A stretch of DNA of 64,000 nucleotides. Source: Carnegiea gigantea. Lineage: Eukaryota; Streptophyta; Magnoliopsida; Caryophyllales; Cactaceae. Location: assembly GCA_029747015.1 (NCBI GenBank), contig JAKOGI010000141.1, forward strand, positions 1 to 64,000, given 5' to 3'. A program made the translations under genes and the position numbers. Below are positions 13,309 through 24,366 of the stretch, one piece after another; positions within the stretch are counted from its first letter, which is position 1, and every line of letters starts with the position of its first letter. The notes under the pieces were generated by a model. That model ran no database searches. It worked only from the letters and a program-made list of their open reading frames with translations, and was not told the origin of the DNA.

Positions 13309-14640
13309 ATGTTACCTACTGATACACAATAATTGCACCTATAAACTTCACTGCTCTCATCGTGATGTACCTTTTTGCTATCTACTTTAATCACATTTCA
13401 AGATACACAATAGCCTCCTTCACTAGTCCTCCTACGAGTAGAAATCTGCAATCGTAAAACAAGGTAAGATCATGTAAGATAAATTAGTGTTCTAATTTAT
13501 CCATGTGTACTCTCCGTGTTTGACATAAATTTTTACCAAAATCTCCATGCAATAAAGATCCAAGGTTTAAGCACATTAATTTCAGGTAAATAATTACACA
13601 ACTTCATATCTCACTATGTTGACCCCCTATTAGAATTTCATTGATAAGTTTTCTCCAATTTTTAGATTTTTCACTTCTAACTTGTAGCACATAGCTGAAT
13701 CGTGAAGATTAAATATATTTGGTAGATTTTTCAATCTGTCAAATATATGATCTGAACATTGATAAATTTTTGACTTCATTTATACTTTAGGTGTTTGAAA
13801 TATATTCCGTTCTCCAATCGTGTGCACATAAAGGATTTAGGGTTTATTATTTCAATCTCAAGTAAATAATAGTTATATAACTACATGCGTCACTATAATG
13901 CATTCCTAATAGTATATCACGTTGAATGATTGTATTGTTCCAGTTTTGGATTTTTCACTTTCCAGCTACAACATATAGGTGAATTGTGAATATCTTCAAC
14001 TACACTTAATCCTTCACCAATAAGCAACCAAATTTCGTAATATACGGAACCATCACCCCTAAAAAAAATCTCACTATGCGGGCCTCATAATCATTTATAA
14101 ATTAACAATTTCTTTTCAATTTCAAATTCCCACATGTAGGTGAAGAACTACAAGGTTCCTTTATATGTTAGCAATGATTATGCTTTTAATTCTATTGATC
14201 TCAATTTCATAATTGATCGAAGCGGGCAGGGGGAGAGGAGCGGAAGCATGCGTGATTACCCTTTTCATTCTGTTGATTCCAATTTTCAGAGTATTTGGGA
14301 CCGAATATTTAGGTAGGACATTCAAATAATTCCCAAATGTTTTAAAAGAAAATCATGAACCCATAGTCATATATTTGTACATTATCTCATTTGCTATGTA
14401 TGAAGTTGACAACTTTTTATTTTTTTGACTAACGAGTTGTCGTTTTATCTTTTCTAAATTATAATATTAATTATATAAGTAATGGTGATTTTTTATTTTT
14501 TAAAATAATACATATGTTCCAAAAGGTTTATTTCAGCGTGCACCGTGTATAGCATGGGTCTACACTAATTAAATGTAGTTATTAAGAATGTGGTGATTTT
14601 AGTTTATAGAGTATGTTAATTTAGAATGAGATAAACCTGT
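13306..14640. other. Intergenic, nothing recognised
   Basis: AT-rich DNA without a supported gene. Two loosely similar stretches (about 13520-13800 and 13800-14010, both with a TTTAGGATTT/ATCTCACTAT-type order and TTGTAGCACATA / ACAACATATAGGTGAAT) hint at an old tandem duplication. Confidence 0.35.
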
Positions 14641-14790
14641 TTGGCAAAATTAGCTGTTTGAGTAGCGGATAGCTGTTGAGTTTTAGCAGATAGCAGATAG
14701 CTGTTTAACTAGCTGTTTAAAAAGAATATGTTCGGCAAAATTAGCCGTTGAATAAGCCGATTAACATAAAATGACAAAAAAAGACATTGC
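14640..14790. repeat. MITE-like terminus (TTTGGCAAAATTAGCTGTTTG family)
   Basis: Two copies of a GCAAAATTAGC motif (14645 and 14734) and several AGATAGCTGTT units resemble terminal repeats of plant hAT- or PIF-type MITEs. A similar CTATTTGGTAAATAGC end is present at 24369. No matching opposite end was found on the right of the Harbinger pseudogenes, so whether it is that element's left end is unproven. Confidence 0.4.
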
Positions 14791-14816
14791 TAATATTTTT
14801 GTTGTTTCATGCTTAA

Positions 14817-14908
14817 TTATTGCTACTACTACTACTATTACTATTACTATTACAACTACAATGACAACAACTACAACAATAATAACTACAATTACTACTA
14901 CAATTTGA
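14817..14908. repeat. ACT/ACA trinucleotide microsatellite
   Basis: Imperfect run of CTA, TTA and ACA triplets. Confidence 0.9.
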
Positions 14909-15051
14909 TGGTACAAAATTTGCAACATTAATTTATTGTTGAAGTATTGCTCATAGAATTAATGTTTTGACAGGATCAATAAATTAAACCTAATCTATTG
15001 TGTAATTCAAAAATAAAGTCCTAACAGAAAAAGACAATAACCATATTAATT

Positions 15052-16457
15052 TTGCTGTTTGGCAAGCCACAAAGATTTAGCAATTTGATCACGAACATCT
15101 TTCATTTCAGATCTTTGCCTTACATTTTCTTTATTTGTAGAAGTGCTATATGAGAGCTCATCAGCAGGTATATAATCAGGATGTTGCTCAAGTAATTAAA
15201 AAACTCAATCATTCGGTGGATTGATTTGAATGTAGTTGTGTAATACAAATGTAGCCACTATGATCCTCATTTGCATAGCAATAGTAAATTGAGGCATTCT
15301 ATTAAGTATTTTCCATCTTTGCTTTAAAACTCCGAATGATCTCTCAATACAGCTTCGTAGGGATGAGTGTGCACGATTGAAGGCTTCTTGAGTATTGTTT
15401 GGTAGCTCATTTTGGAATTGTGATTGATGATATCGTAATTTTGAATATGGTACTAAATAACATTTTCTATCAGGATATCCTTTGTCAACCAAATAGTACC
15501 GACCTAATTACTTTTAAAAGAAAAATTAGTTTGTTGTCCCCAAAAAAATTGACTACAAAGTTAAATTGCATGACAACATACCTTCTGGTGGATTAGAAAA
15601 ATTCAATTCTGGTGTTTCAATTGCATGTAAAAAAAACTCGAGCATCATATGCTGGTCCTTCCCATCCGGCTGACACAAATGTAAAATACATATCAAAGTC
15701 ACATGTTGCCATAACATTGAATGACAGATACCCCTTCCTTCCTCTGTAAGGTAATTGGTCATTCTTAGAAATACATGCTACCACATGTGTGCCGTCGATG
15801 CGTCCAATACAATCCTATTATTAAACCGTAACTCATAAGATTAAATCTTTGCAAATGAAATCACCAGGAAAAAAAATTGTAATATATTTTTACCCCAAAG
15901 TAAGGCATGTATCTTTCATCATTACCAATTTGAGGTGGTATATATTTGAATCCCGAATCTCTTGGTCTTATGATGTCATATGCAAGGCCCTTAGACTCAC
16001 ATGCGGAAATTGTATTTAACACTTCATGAAATATTTTACTTATAGTATTACCAGAACGTTAAAACCATTCCCCAACCACTCTATTTGAAATACCTAAAGC
16101 AAGGGTGTACAAAAAGATGCCAACTTTCTCAAAAATTGACATCCTACTACTTGACCACAACTCATATTTTGTAGACAATTCCTTACACAATCTTACAAAT
16201 AAATCTGGCTCCATTCTAAAAGCATTAACGCATCGAATAGGATTATCATTTATCAACTTCTTGATCCATATTTCTCCTGTTGAAGAAGAAGTCATGCAAG
16301 GCTCCTTGTAGATATACATATAATAATATATAGTCATCAAGGCCATTGTACGTGAAGCCATAGTCCAAAATTTACGGAACGTGTCTTCATAGTCCATGTC
16401 ATCATACTCCATTTGGTCCCAATCCATTTCGTCACACTCCATTTGATCCCACTCCAC
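15052..16457 (-). pseudogene. PIF/Harbinger transposase (DDE_4 nuclease), pseudogene
   Basis: Encodes the relic of a HARBI1-like DDE endonuclease. Three exons can be read on the minus strand: 16457-15894 (DUF8040-type N-terminal part ending GISNRVVGEWF and then KIFHEVLN), 15814-15582 (first catalytic Asp in RIDGTHV, second in GPAYDARV), and 15503-15052 (YLVDKGYP, the catalytic Glu in SCIERSFGVLKQRWKIL, then VRDQIAKSLW). Introns 15893-15815 and 15581-15504 have GT-AG edges. Damage: an in-frame TAA right after VVGEWF, a one-base change in a T-run at about 15631-15638 (minus reading) that shifts frame after the second Asp, and stops near 15200. All three catalytic residues remain, but the frame is dead. 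Confidence 0.85.
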
Positions 16458-16494
16458 TATTATTTTTTTCTATACATAAAAATGATAAAATAAC

Positions 16495-16544
16495 AAATAA
16501 CAACAACAATAAATAATAATAATAATAATAACAACAACAACAAC

Positions 16545-16599
<55 letters not shown>

Positions 16600-16705
16600 G
16601 CAATAATAACAGCAATAATAATAATATGGATAATAATAACAATAATAGTAATAAAACTACAACAACAGCAATAACTCTAATAATAACAATAATAAAAACA
16701 ATAAT
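16495..16705. repeat. TAA/CAA trinucleotide microsatellite
   Basis: Long imperfect run of AAT and AAC triplets between the two Harbinger genes. The minus-strand poly-Leu frame through it (16460-16729) is an artefact. Confidence 0.95.
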
Positions 16706-16821
16706 GATAATAAAAATAAGTTCAATCATCCAAACAAAATTAAAAAAAAAAGTTCTTCGAAAATTAAAACAAGATTTGTAAACAAATCCCTCAACCTAAA
16801 CATGAAAAACTAGAAACTTAA

Positions 16822-18005
16822 TTAGTTGTCTTTCATCCTATGGAAATATTGAAGCCACTTTAGCCTGCTATCATCATCATCCATATTTAAGAAGATCTCT
16901 CTCTTCACAGCATCCTTAAGCACATGAGTAGCATAGCAGTAAAAGTCACTGCCTTTCTCTAAAATGTTATTATCTACCATACGATTAATAATTTGCATTG
17001 CCAAAACAATGGTAGACATGGATGATGCTTGCTTGTTCATTCTATTTGATCCTTCTTGACTCATTATTCGACAAGATGCTACCATGTGCTTAATTTGAGC
17101 ACCTAACATTGTAAATCCCCCTTATTGCCTTCTATTACGCTTCAATTGCACAGTATTAGTCTTTAGGACAGACTTTTGGGCTCGTCTAGATACGTTCTTA
17201 TCTGTTCTAACTTGACTTGCCACTTGGGTACTGAGAAGTTGATTATTCACTTGGGAAGGGCCATCTTCGCTATTCGCTTTGGTGTTGTCATCATTACTAT
17301 TACTCACTTACTCGACAAAATCTGTGAAAAATTGATCCTCGCCAGCTAATATTGATTGAAAATAGGGATTATCTTGAAGACAATACATATGCAAATTGTC
17401 TTCTTCACCTAGCCTACCTTTCGTATGATTTTCCAATTCATGGCCTTCCCCTTGTTCCTCAACATTTATAATAGGAGGTTCCATAGTAAGTACATAAATA
17501 TTTTTTCCTGTTGCATATGTACCTCCATATATATGCTTCCACTTTTCTTCAAACAATGAACTCACACCTTTGTCTCGAAACTTTTTAACATACTGATTTT
17601 CCTATATAGTATCAAAGATCAATGTTAATAAACTAAAATAAAGTAATTATATAACATATCTAGGCTATCCTATATCTACGGACTATAAAGGAATTTTTTT
17701 ATTAAAAAAAAACTAACCTTAATTTTCTTGTCCCACCACTCAGTTGAAGCCTCAATTTTTCCCGAAATAGGACCCCAACCTAGTCCTGTTTCTGTATTTC
17801 TCAGTTGCTTCCAAGCACGCCAATCCTTTCTCATCCCGTTATATTTGCGCTTACAACAATTAGTTGCACATGGACGTTCGATGTTCTGAGTAACTTCTTT
17901 TTCAATTTCGCACCATTTAATGGACTGTCCACATCCATTCTTTATAATATATTGAATATGACATCACATCAGACAATTGTCTCATCATAGCTCCACTTAA
18001 AAAAC
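16822..18005 (-). pseudogene. PIF/Harbinger ORF1 (Myb/SANT-like DNA-binding protein), pseudogene
   Basis: The companion gene of PIF-type transposons, whose product helps the nuclease reach DNA. On the minus strand, FFKWSYDETIV (about 18000-17960) starts a Myb/SANT-like (Myb_DNA-bind_3) domain that continues with RKDWRAWKQL and ETGLGWGPISGKIEASTEWW (about 17830-17735). An intron with GT donor follows (from about 17717), then a low-complexity Ser/Asn/Gln linker (17565-17122) and a C-terminal helical block (17109-16822; MNKQASSM, DDSRLKWLQYFHRM). Stops after DETIV, FTDFVE and LKRNRRQ break the frame. It lies upstream of the nuclease relic in the same orientation, the usual PIF arrangement. Confidence 0.75.
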
Positions 18006-18327
18006 TCTTTTATTGCTCCACCCTTTTTAATTTCATTATTTTCCAGTGCCACATAACTCATACATCAAATCTATATACGATAAAACTAAACGTTAGGAAT
18101 CAATACCCTCTCTCCTTATCTTATCAAAAACTAGTAATAAAAAGTTAGCCTAAAGAGTAAAGAGTAAAGCAGATAAGGCTTTAAATTCAAACAATCTAGT
18201 TCATTTGATTTTGGTAAAGCATAAGGACCCCTCTTGAGATTCTTACTTTGGACCCAAAAAAAAAAAAAAAAAAGATAGGACCACTGAGATTCCAAACTAA
18301 AGGTTTTAGATTTTGCAGAAATTTTGG
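18006..18327. other. Spacer between Harbinger relic and MULE
   Basis: No TIR closing the Harbinger element was found here. A run of 18 A at 18257 follows GGACCC. The nine bases just before the MULE (18328-18336) are its target duplication. Confidence 0.4.
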
Positions 18328-18336
18328 AATTCAAAA

Positions 18337-19665
18337 TGAGTTCTTAACATATCTTACCACCATGTTTTTATATTTGTTTAAAAATACCATTCATTTTTTC
18401 AAATTGTCAACTATACCACTCCGTGGAATATTTTTAATCAATTGTGCCACTACGTACACTGCTTGACTAGCACTAGTAGCTTTTCAGGTTGGATTCTATA
18501 TTTGGAGCTAGTGACAGTATTTTTTTGTTTAAAAAGAAAAGCAAAAGAAAAGTTGCATCATCTGGGTGTCCCTATCTTCTCAAATCTCTGCCATGCCCAT
18601 CTTTAATTCAACTCAATTCCGCCATTTGTCGTCTCCGTTTCCCGGGTTATAGGCGTCGATGCTCCTTCTCTTTCTAGCTCTCCACCGTCAACAGTCTCTC
18701 CTCCACTTTGATCCCTTGTCCCTCTCCATCCTGTCTCCTCACCTACTTTCTCTATCCTCAAATTCAACCTACTCATCCTCTTCTGACTTCCTTGCTATTC
18801 TTCATCACTCAATCAATCTGTCAGGCTCCCCCTTCAGAATCTCATATTCCATCTGCTTCGAATTCTCTGTCCCCAAACCCTTCCCTTCTCCAAGTCTCTT
18901 TCCCACAACTGCAGGCTTTCCTGCTGGAATTGCTCTCTGATTAAGAACCCGACCCATCTACTCATCGATTTGCCGATTGCAGATCCACTTGGTGAACCAT
19001 TTTTTAGCTAGGCTACCAAAGCTTCTTCTTGGGTTTCTTGATAAGTTCCTAAAATTTGGGATCTAGCATGAGCGGGATGAAGCCAATGATGATTACTTCA
19101 CTTGTTCTAGAGAATAGAGATTGCGAATCAAGAAGAATGGTGCTTGCAGGTTCACATCATCTGAACTGAATGAACCATTTTTGTGCTTCGTTAAAATCTA
19201 TGATCGAGCTTGAGTCAACCCATTGAAGCAAATCGGACTTGGATCAAGTCCAAGCAAGGACAGATTCATACCGAAATGGGGAGTGAAGAAGAAGGTGAGA
19301 AATGGAAGGGTTATGCTAATGGACTCACTCTTTGTTATCCATTACTTTGATTAAGTTATTTAGGTATCCAAATCATGCAAAAAAGAATCAGTTTAGTGGT
19401 GATGGAAGCATAGAGAATGATGATGAAGAGAGAGAGCACTTAAGAATTGCCTAAAAACTCCAACACCACAATGACTGGGAGAGGGAGGAAAGCACTCTTA
19501 AAAAAAAAAAAAAACCCCTAAAAACTCCCTACAACCGGTAACTGGCATCCATAGTGGTAGAATTGATCAAAAACTTTTATAGGGTGGCATACTTGACAGT
19601 AAAAAAAGGTGAGTGGTATTTGTGAACAAATATCAAAAGTCGGTGACATAGTATATTAAGGATTT
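18337..19665. mobile_element. Mutator-like element without transposase (Pack-MULE-like), 1.33 kb
   Basis: Flanked by a perfect 9-bp direct repeat AATTCAAAA (18328-18336 and 19666-19674), the target-duplication length of Mutator elements. The ends are long imperfect inverted repeats of about 120 bp. The left arm begins TGAGTTCTTAACATATCTTA and the reverse complement of the right end begins AAATCCTTAATATACTATGT; shared inner blocks are ATATTTGTT.A.AAATACCA, TGTCAA.TAT.CCAC and TTGATCAATT/TTAATCAATT. There is no transposase domain. The interior (about 18470-19530) is richer in G/C than the flanks and looks like captured gene sequence. Ends and target duplication are directly visible; capture of a host fragment is inference. 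Confidence 0.85.
18560..19320. other. Probable captured gene fragment inside the MULE
   Basis: C/T-rich first half (18560-18940) followed by a more balanced half (18940-19320), quite unlike the AT-rich flanks. Two overlapping plus-strand frames (18659-18940 and 18708-18944) encode Ser/Pro/Leu-rich peptides without a recognised domain; the stretch resembles a plant 5' leader and first exon. Source gene unknown. Confidence 0.4.
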
Positions 19666-19674
19666 AATTCAAAA

Positions 19675-20495
19675 CACAAGGCCTTACTCCTCCTTTCAAT
19701 CAAAAGCTGAATCTTTTTCCCATGATAGCAACATCAATCAAAGTGGGGTTCTAGAATATCAATCATGGAACAACAGTAGCAGTAAATGCAGGAACAACAA
19801 TGGAGGTCCAAAACAAAAAATTCCTCCAAATTTCAGAAAAAAGCCTTCAGATTTAACATCAAATAAGATAAAAAAAATCAATATACTCACTTAAATTCCA
19901 GAATTGCTGCTGAATTCTTCTATACTCTGTGATGTTCTGCGTGGTTTCAAACAGAGAAGGCAGAGAATGGGGGGCCGAACAGTGAGGGTTTTGGGGAAGA
20001 AGGGGGGCTTTTATATTAGGGGCACGGCTGTAAATTGAGGAAAATAGCAGGGGCAGAATTGGAACAAAAAAATAAAATGCTGTAGCGTTTCCTCAAATGT
20101 GAATTCTCCTAACGTTTCTAAAACGCTCCCTCAAACACTAAACGCTAATTTGATATGCTAATTTATAGAACACTAAAGTTTTGAGAAAGTAGAGCTTTAT
20201 CATATTTAAAATGCTAAACACTAACTAAAATGATGTTATCGAATATAGCCAAAATATTTAAAGTTATATGGTGTTAAAATACTCAAATGGTAACGCTGAA
20301 AAAAAAAAAAGAAAAGAAAGAGTGATTGATGTGCGGCGGAAAACTGGACCGGCGACGCTTCATGGTGGTACCTATGTAAGTCGTGTGTCATACTGAGGTG
20401 TCTTCCGTAAGCCGCTACTTTGACTTGTTGGTAGGTTGAAGAAAAATATTCAGGTCCCCAACTCTTAAAAGATATTGTGAAGAATCAACCTAACC
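19675..20495. other. Spacer upstream of the DUF3615-like gene
   Basis: Contains the candidate minus-strand promoter at 20008. A stretch with repeated AACGCT / AAACGCT units (20085-20230) resembles the end of a plant MITE. The 5' leader of the downstream gene presumably starts after about 20320. Nothing else recognised. Confidence 0.4.
20008..20017 (-). promoter_or_regulatory. Candidate TATA box (minus strand)
   Basis: On the minus strand AATATAAAAG is followed by a C-rich pyrimidine stretch with ACCCTCACTG about 30 bases downstream, a typical plant core-promoter layout. It would read toward the MULE, whose insertion would interrupt the transcript. No coding region follows that I can support, so this may equally be a fossil LTR or gene promoter. 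Confidence 0.25.
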
Positions 20496-21838
20496 ATGGT
20501 GGTTTTGAGGCCTAGGATCCCCAAAGACTCGAAGGCTGCCCCCGCCCCTGTTTCTCTCTCTAAACGCCGCCAAGCAAAGGCCAAGAAGATCCGGTAAGCC
20601 TCCTATCTTCAATTTTGTTCATTTCAGTTTCTTTGATTTTGATTTTGACTGTTTAGGGTTTTGTTTTTATGTTCATCCTCGTGGGTGTCAGGGTTTTTCG
20701 TCTCTGTCTAGGGTGAAATTTTGTTCTTTCTGTGTTTGGATCTTAGAATATTAGAGGGATAAAGGTTTCAGCCGAAAAAGTGTGCGAAAATTCTGGTGAA
20801 TTTGAAATAATAATAAAAAAAATTTCTTTTCCCTCTTAAAACCCTATTTCTCACCCTTTTCCTTCAAAGTGTTTGCCTTCAAATTTTTCTGGGCTCCTAG
20901 CCTCCTAACTCCGAACGCAACCGATATGTAATCGTGTCTTCTTCTTAGTCTTCTTCTTTAACGGTCTTTGTTGTTGAATTTTGCAAGTTATTCTCTTTGC
21001 TTGGTCTGTGCTTTTCTCTTGGGATCCTGCTGTAATCAGCCTGGTTTATCAATTTCTAAGTTTGTTAATTTGCATTTGATTTGACAGAGAGGAAGGAGCT
21101 GTAAATGGCAAAATCCGCAAACGCTGCCAGCGGAGAAACCTTTCTCCTACGCGAAAATGTCCATTTGATACCCAGAAAGCGTATGCTGATCAATGTGATC
21201 GATGTGCAGTTACAACTCTTAACCACTTCAACCAACTAGCTGCTTCCAATATGGTACCTTCAATTCTTTCTGCTCTCTCTGCTCGGCAGCATCTTTTGTA
21301 TTGTGATAATTAATACACTTCATCGCAAGTTTCTAGGGAGTATTATTGTTTTGCATGAATATGATTATTAAAGGGATTTTCTTTTTATTTGATTGGTTAA
21401 GGGTGTCACATATGAGCTTGTTAAGGCTGGCCGTAGTACAGGATTTATGCATAGAGAACAAGGTCTCATATTTCATTGCAAGTTCCTGGCGAAGCCTATA
21501 AAATGTTCTGGTGACAGTGAAACTGTGCTCTTCTTTGGTGAAGTATGGGAAGTTTAGCCCAAGGACCCGGTTGTCACCAATTGCTGCATCCTTGGTTCTG
21601 TTGATACTGGTATGTAATGCACTTGATGAATCTTATTTGGATGAATAAACCGTATTTGTTAGTTGTGGTTACGCTTTCTTTCCTATTCCTTAGCAAATTT
21701 TGGCAACTATTTAACATTTTAGTGATGCTTTCTGGTTCAGTTTGCTTGGGAAATAATGGTTATGGAGCTTGTTGCCCTGACTTACATCATCCCGCAGAGG
21801 GATTTTACGCTGGTGAAGAGCAACATGGTCTTTCCTAA
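20496..21838 (+). pseudogene. DUF3615-like gene, four exons, one in-frame stop
   Basis: Exons 20496-20593, 21088-21253, 21402-21609 and 21741-21838 join in frame across three GT-AG introns (phases 2, 0 and 1). The ATG sits in ACCATGG context. The N-terminus is basic (KRRQAKAKKIR, RKRCQRRNLSPTRKC), suggesting nuclear or nucleic-acid contact. Then come a helical block with LNHFNQLAASN, a strand-rich block (GVTYELVKAG, IFHCKFLAKP, VLFFGEVWEV) and a Cys/His/Gly end (ACCPDLHHPAEGF) ending TAA at 21836. This order resembles plant DUF3615 proteins of unknown function. The full reading is 189 codons, but codon 140 is TAG (21555-21557), just after GEVWEV. So it is a recent pseudogene, encodes a 139-residue truncated protein, or holds a sequence error; splicing and everything downstream look intact. 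Family call is moderate. Confidence 0.65.
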
Positions 21839-23809
21839 GTAGGTATGTTTGGTCTGATAACTGTCCTTGCCCTCTAAGTAACCAGATGTCTGTTTGTTTG
21901 CATAGTTCTTAATTTGTTTTGGGACTTTTTGGTTGCCCTGATTACTTTACACATGATTCAATTGTCATCTCAGTGGAGTTTGTTGCTATGGTCCCAACAT
22001 GAGTGTGTGGGGGAGAGGGAGAGAGAGAGTGTGTGTGTGTGTGTTTTTTTTTTTTTTTTGGGGGGGGGGGGTGGCTATTCATTGAACATTAAACATTAAT
22101 GAGATTATCAGAATATGAAAAATTGAAGGTTCAACAAGAATTGATCATGGTCCATCTGATTCATCACTTGGTTATCCATTGATACATTCATGTATTGTTT
22201 ATGATTTTTGAAAATATTGTCTTAAGCATAGTGTAGAAATATACCTTGAAATTTTAGATTCCTTGTTTGACATCGTGTCCCCTTATGCCTTATCTAGAAG
22301 GTCCTTAAATGCTGTATTAACCCACCATATTCTGGAAATAGGGTATTATTACTGATTTTTCATTAGGTTTATAATTTTCCATGCTTATGCAGAACAATTT
22401 ATTAGACTTTGCTGCACGTACTTGATGATGTTGTAGTTGTTGTACTCTTACTTACTGCGTTTTAAGGGAAAGAGACAAAGGGATCTCTTGATGTGGTAGG
22501 GTTATTTGCAATTTTGCATATGGATTTCCACAAACCTTATTCTGTTGGCCTGTATTGGGACTGCTGTGAGGTTTTGTTGTGTATTATGTGCATGCTTGGA
22601 TGTTTAATTCATTCTCGGTTTAGGGATGTGAATATGTTGAATGTATTCTGGTACTTTGCCTGGATACTACTAGATATGATTGGAAAAGTGTGGCCTTGAG
22701 TTTTCTATTAAGAGCTTGAAAATTTCTTACGATTGCACTCATGTTAATCTTCCAATATACACACAATTTACTGATGGATGTGGCTTAAACTAATGTGGAC
22801 TAGACATTCTGCAGGGACGGGTAATTAGGGAGGATATGGACTTTGATTCGTCAATTAGTCACACTGAAATCACGCTTTCTTTTAACCTTTTCTTTTGGTG
22901 ACTGATCTTGCTGTAGGGGATTGAATATTTAAGTGTGGGGCTTTATGTCCCTTGGTAATTTTCTTTTCACCGTGTTTTACCGTATCTTTGCATGCTAGAA
23001 GTACCATCATCTTGATAGAGTTATTATTATCCTACCTCTAATTGTTTAAGGACCTCTCATATTGTTCTTACATATATTGAGTGCCACTTGATTTGGAGGG
23101 GAATAAAAATTAAGTGAATGGGGTGAAAGGTTCCCTCTCTCTTCCCTTTTCTTTTTTTCCCAAACAAGGGAAGTGCAGTTAATTAACCTCTTTTTCCTCC
23201 TTCCCCTACCTGCCTCTCTTGTAACACCAATCCAAACATACTGTAAGATTTATATGGTCTCTTAGAATCAGTCTCTTTGCAGGTGAAGGTTGTCTGTAGA
23301 GGTAAGAGTGCCTATATTTGGATATCCTTAGACCAAGTGAAAGTGGGGCCCACATTGAGAGGAGGAGTTGTATATGTCATTGAATTTGATACATTTGTGT
23401 TACATGACGGGTTTCTTGGAAACAATTTTTATTTTTTTCAAAGCCTTCTCATGGTGTGTAAAATTTATGCTTTATTCAGTGGTAGATATCCCAAATTCGT
23501 CAGCTTTCATGTCTTGATAATAGAATCATAGTGTTGATTTTGGTTGCATATAAAGATGCGGAAGTTGGTGATTCTTTGTCCAAATGTGCTTGTAGACTCT
23601 ACTAACTGAAGCTGATGTTTACTGGTGAAAGCCTCTCTTCCTTTGTGGTCGCGCATTATAAACGTGTGTTTTTTAAAAGCCTATTGGATTTTGGGCCACT
23701 AGTAGTCTGCGTGATCTGTAAATGAGGGTCCTTAGGATGCCAATGTACCAGACTTGTAAAATTGCTAGGACATTATTTCAGGGGAGTAATTTGCTTTAAG
23801 CTGTTTAAA
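21839..23809. other. Downstream region of the DUF3615-like gene
   Basis: No further exon can be supported. A short block at 23277-23400 begins right after a CAG (CTTTGCAG|GTGAAGGTTG) and could be an exon, but its frame has no recognised domain. T-rich, moderate G+C compared with other spacers, which fits transcribed or formerly transcribed DNA. Confidence 0.35.
22015..22071. repeat. GA / GT / poly-T / poly-G simple repeat
   Basis: GAGAGAG, then GTGTGTG, then 16 T and 11 G in succession. Prone to length error. Confidence 0.95.
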
Positions 23810-24240
23810 TTGAAGGGGATAGAATGCTTTGGAGAAGAAATTTCAATTGGAACTTGAAAATAAATCCCAACTTCGAAGTCCTTGAAAAATTGCATAAGTG
23901 TTAATTTAAGTAGGATTAGGGAAGCGCTTGAGCTTGGTTGTGTTACTTGTACTGATGGTTGAGATTATTGTTGTCTAACTGTTTTTTTAATTTATTTATT
24001 TTGGTGGCAATCAGGTTAAGTTGTGAATGGCCCAGCTGACATGGATGTCATTCTGGCGGTTTTAGCTGATGGATCTAACAACCCCGAGGAAGTCCTGAAT
24101 TGACTGTGGAACCGTCTAGTCAAGTACTTGATTATGGGCTGACTTATTCAGCTATTAGGAATTATCGTAATCACATCTTTGTTATTGTGAAGTTAACCTA
24201 ATAAGTTATGGCAGTATATTGTAATAGGTTGTAAGTTGTA
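23810..24240 (+). repeat. Diverged segment duplicated at 9.31-9.79 kb
   Basis: Partner of 9310-9790. The block after CAGGTTAAG (24013-24198) has a readable frame in places (DMDVILAVLADGSNNPEEVLN, then a stop) and shifts to a frame ending RNYRNHIFVIVK. The equivalent block at 9.5 kb keeps the same framework with different breaks. Product not recognised. Confidence 0.6.
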
Positions 24241-24366
24241 AGATCTGGAAGCCTTTCTGGACAAGTATTTGGATGCCTATATACGATATGGTATTTTCAA
24301 ATCTAATGTGGGCAAGATTATCAATAAAATGGGCTCTATTCAGCTGCTTGTGTAAGCTGTCGATAA

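Noticed and set aside
16460..16729. Poly-Leu open frame on the minus strand
   Set aside because: Direct translation of a TAA/CAA trinucleotide repeat.
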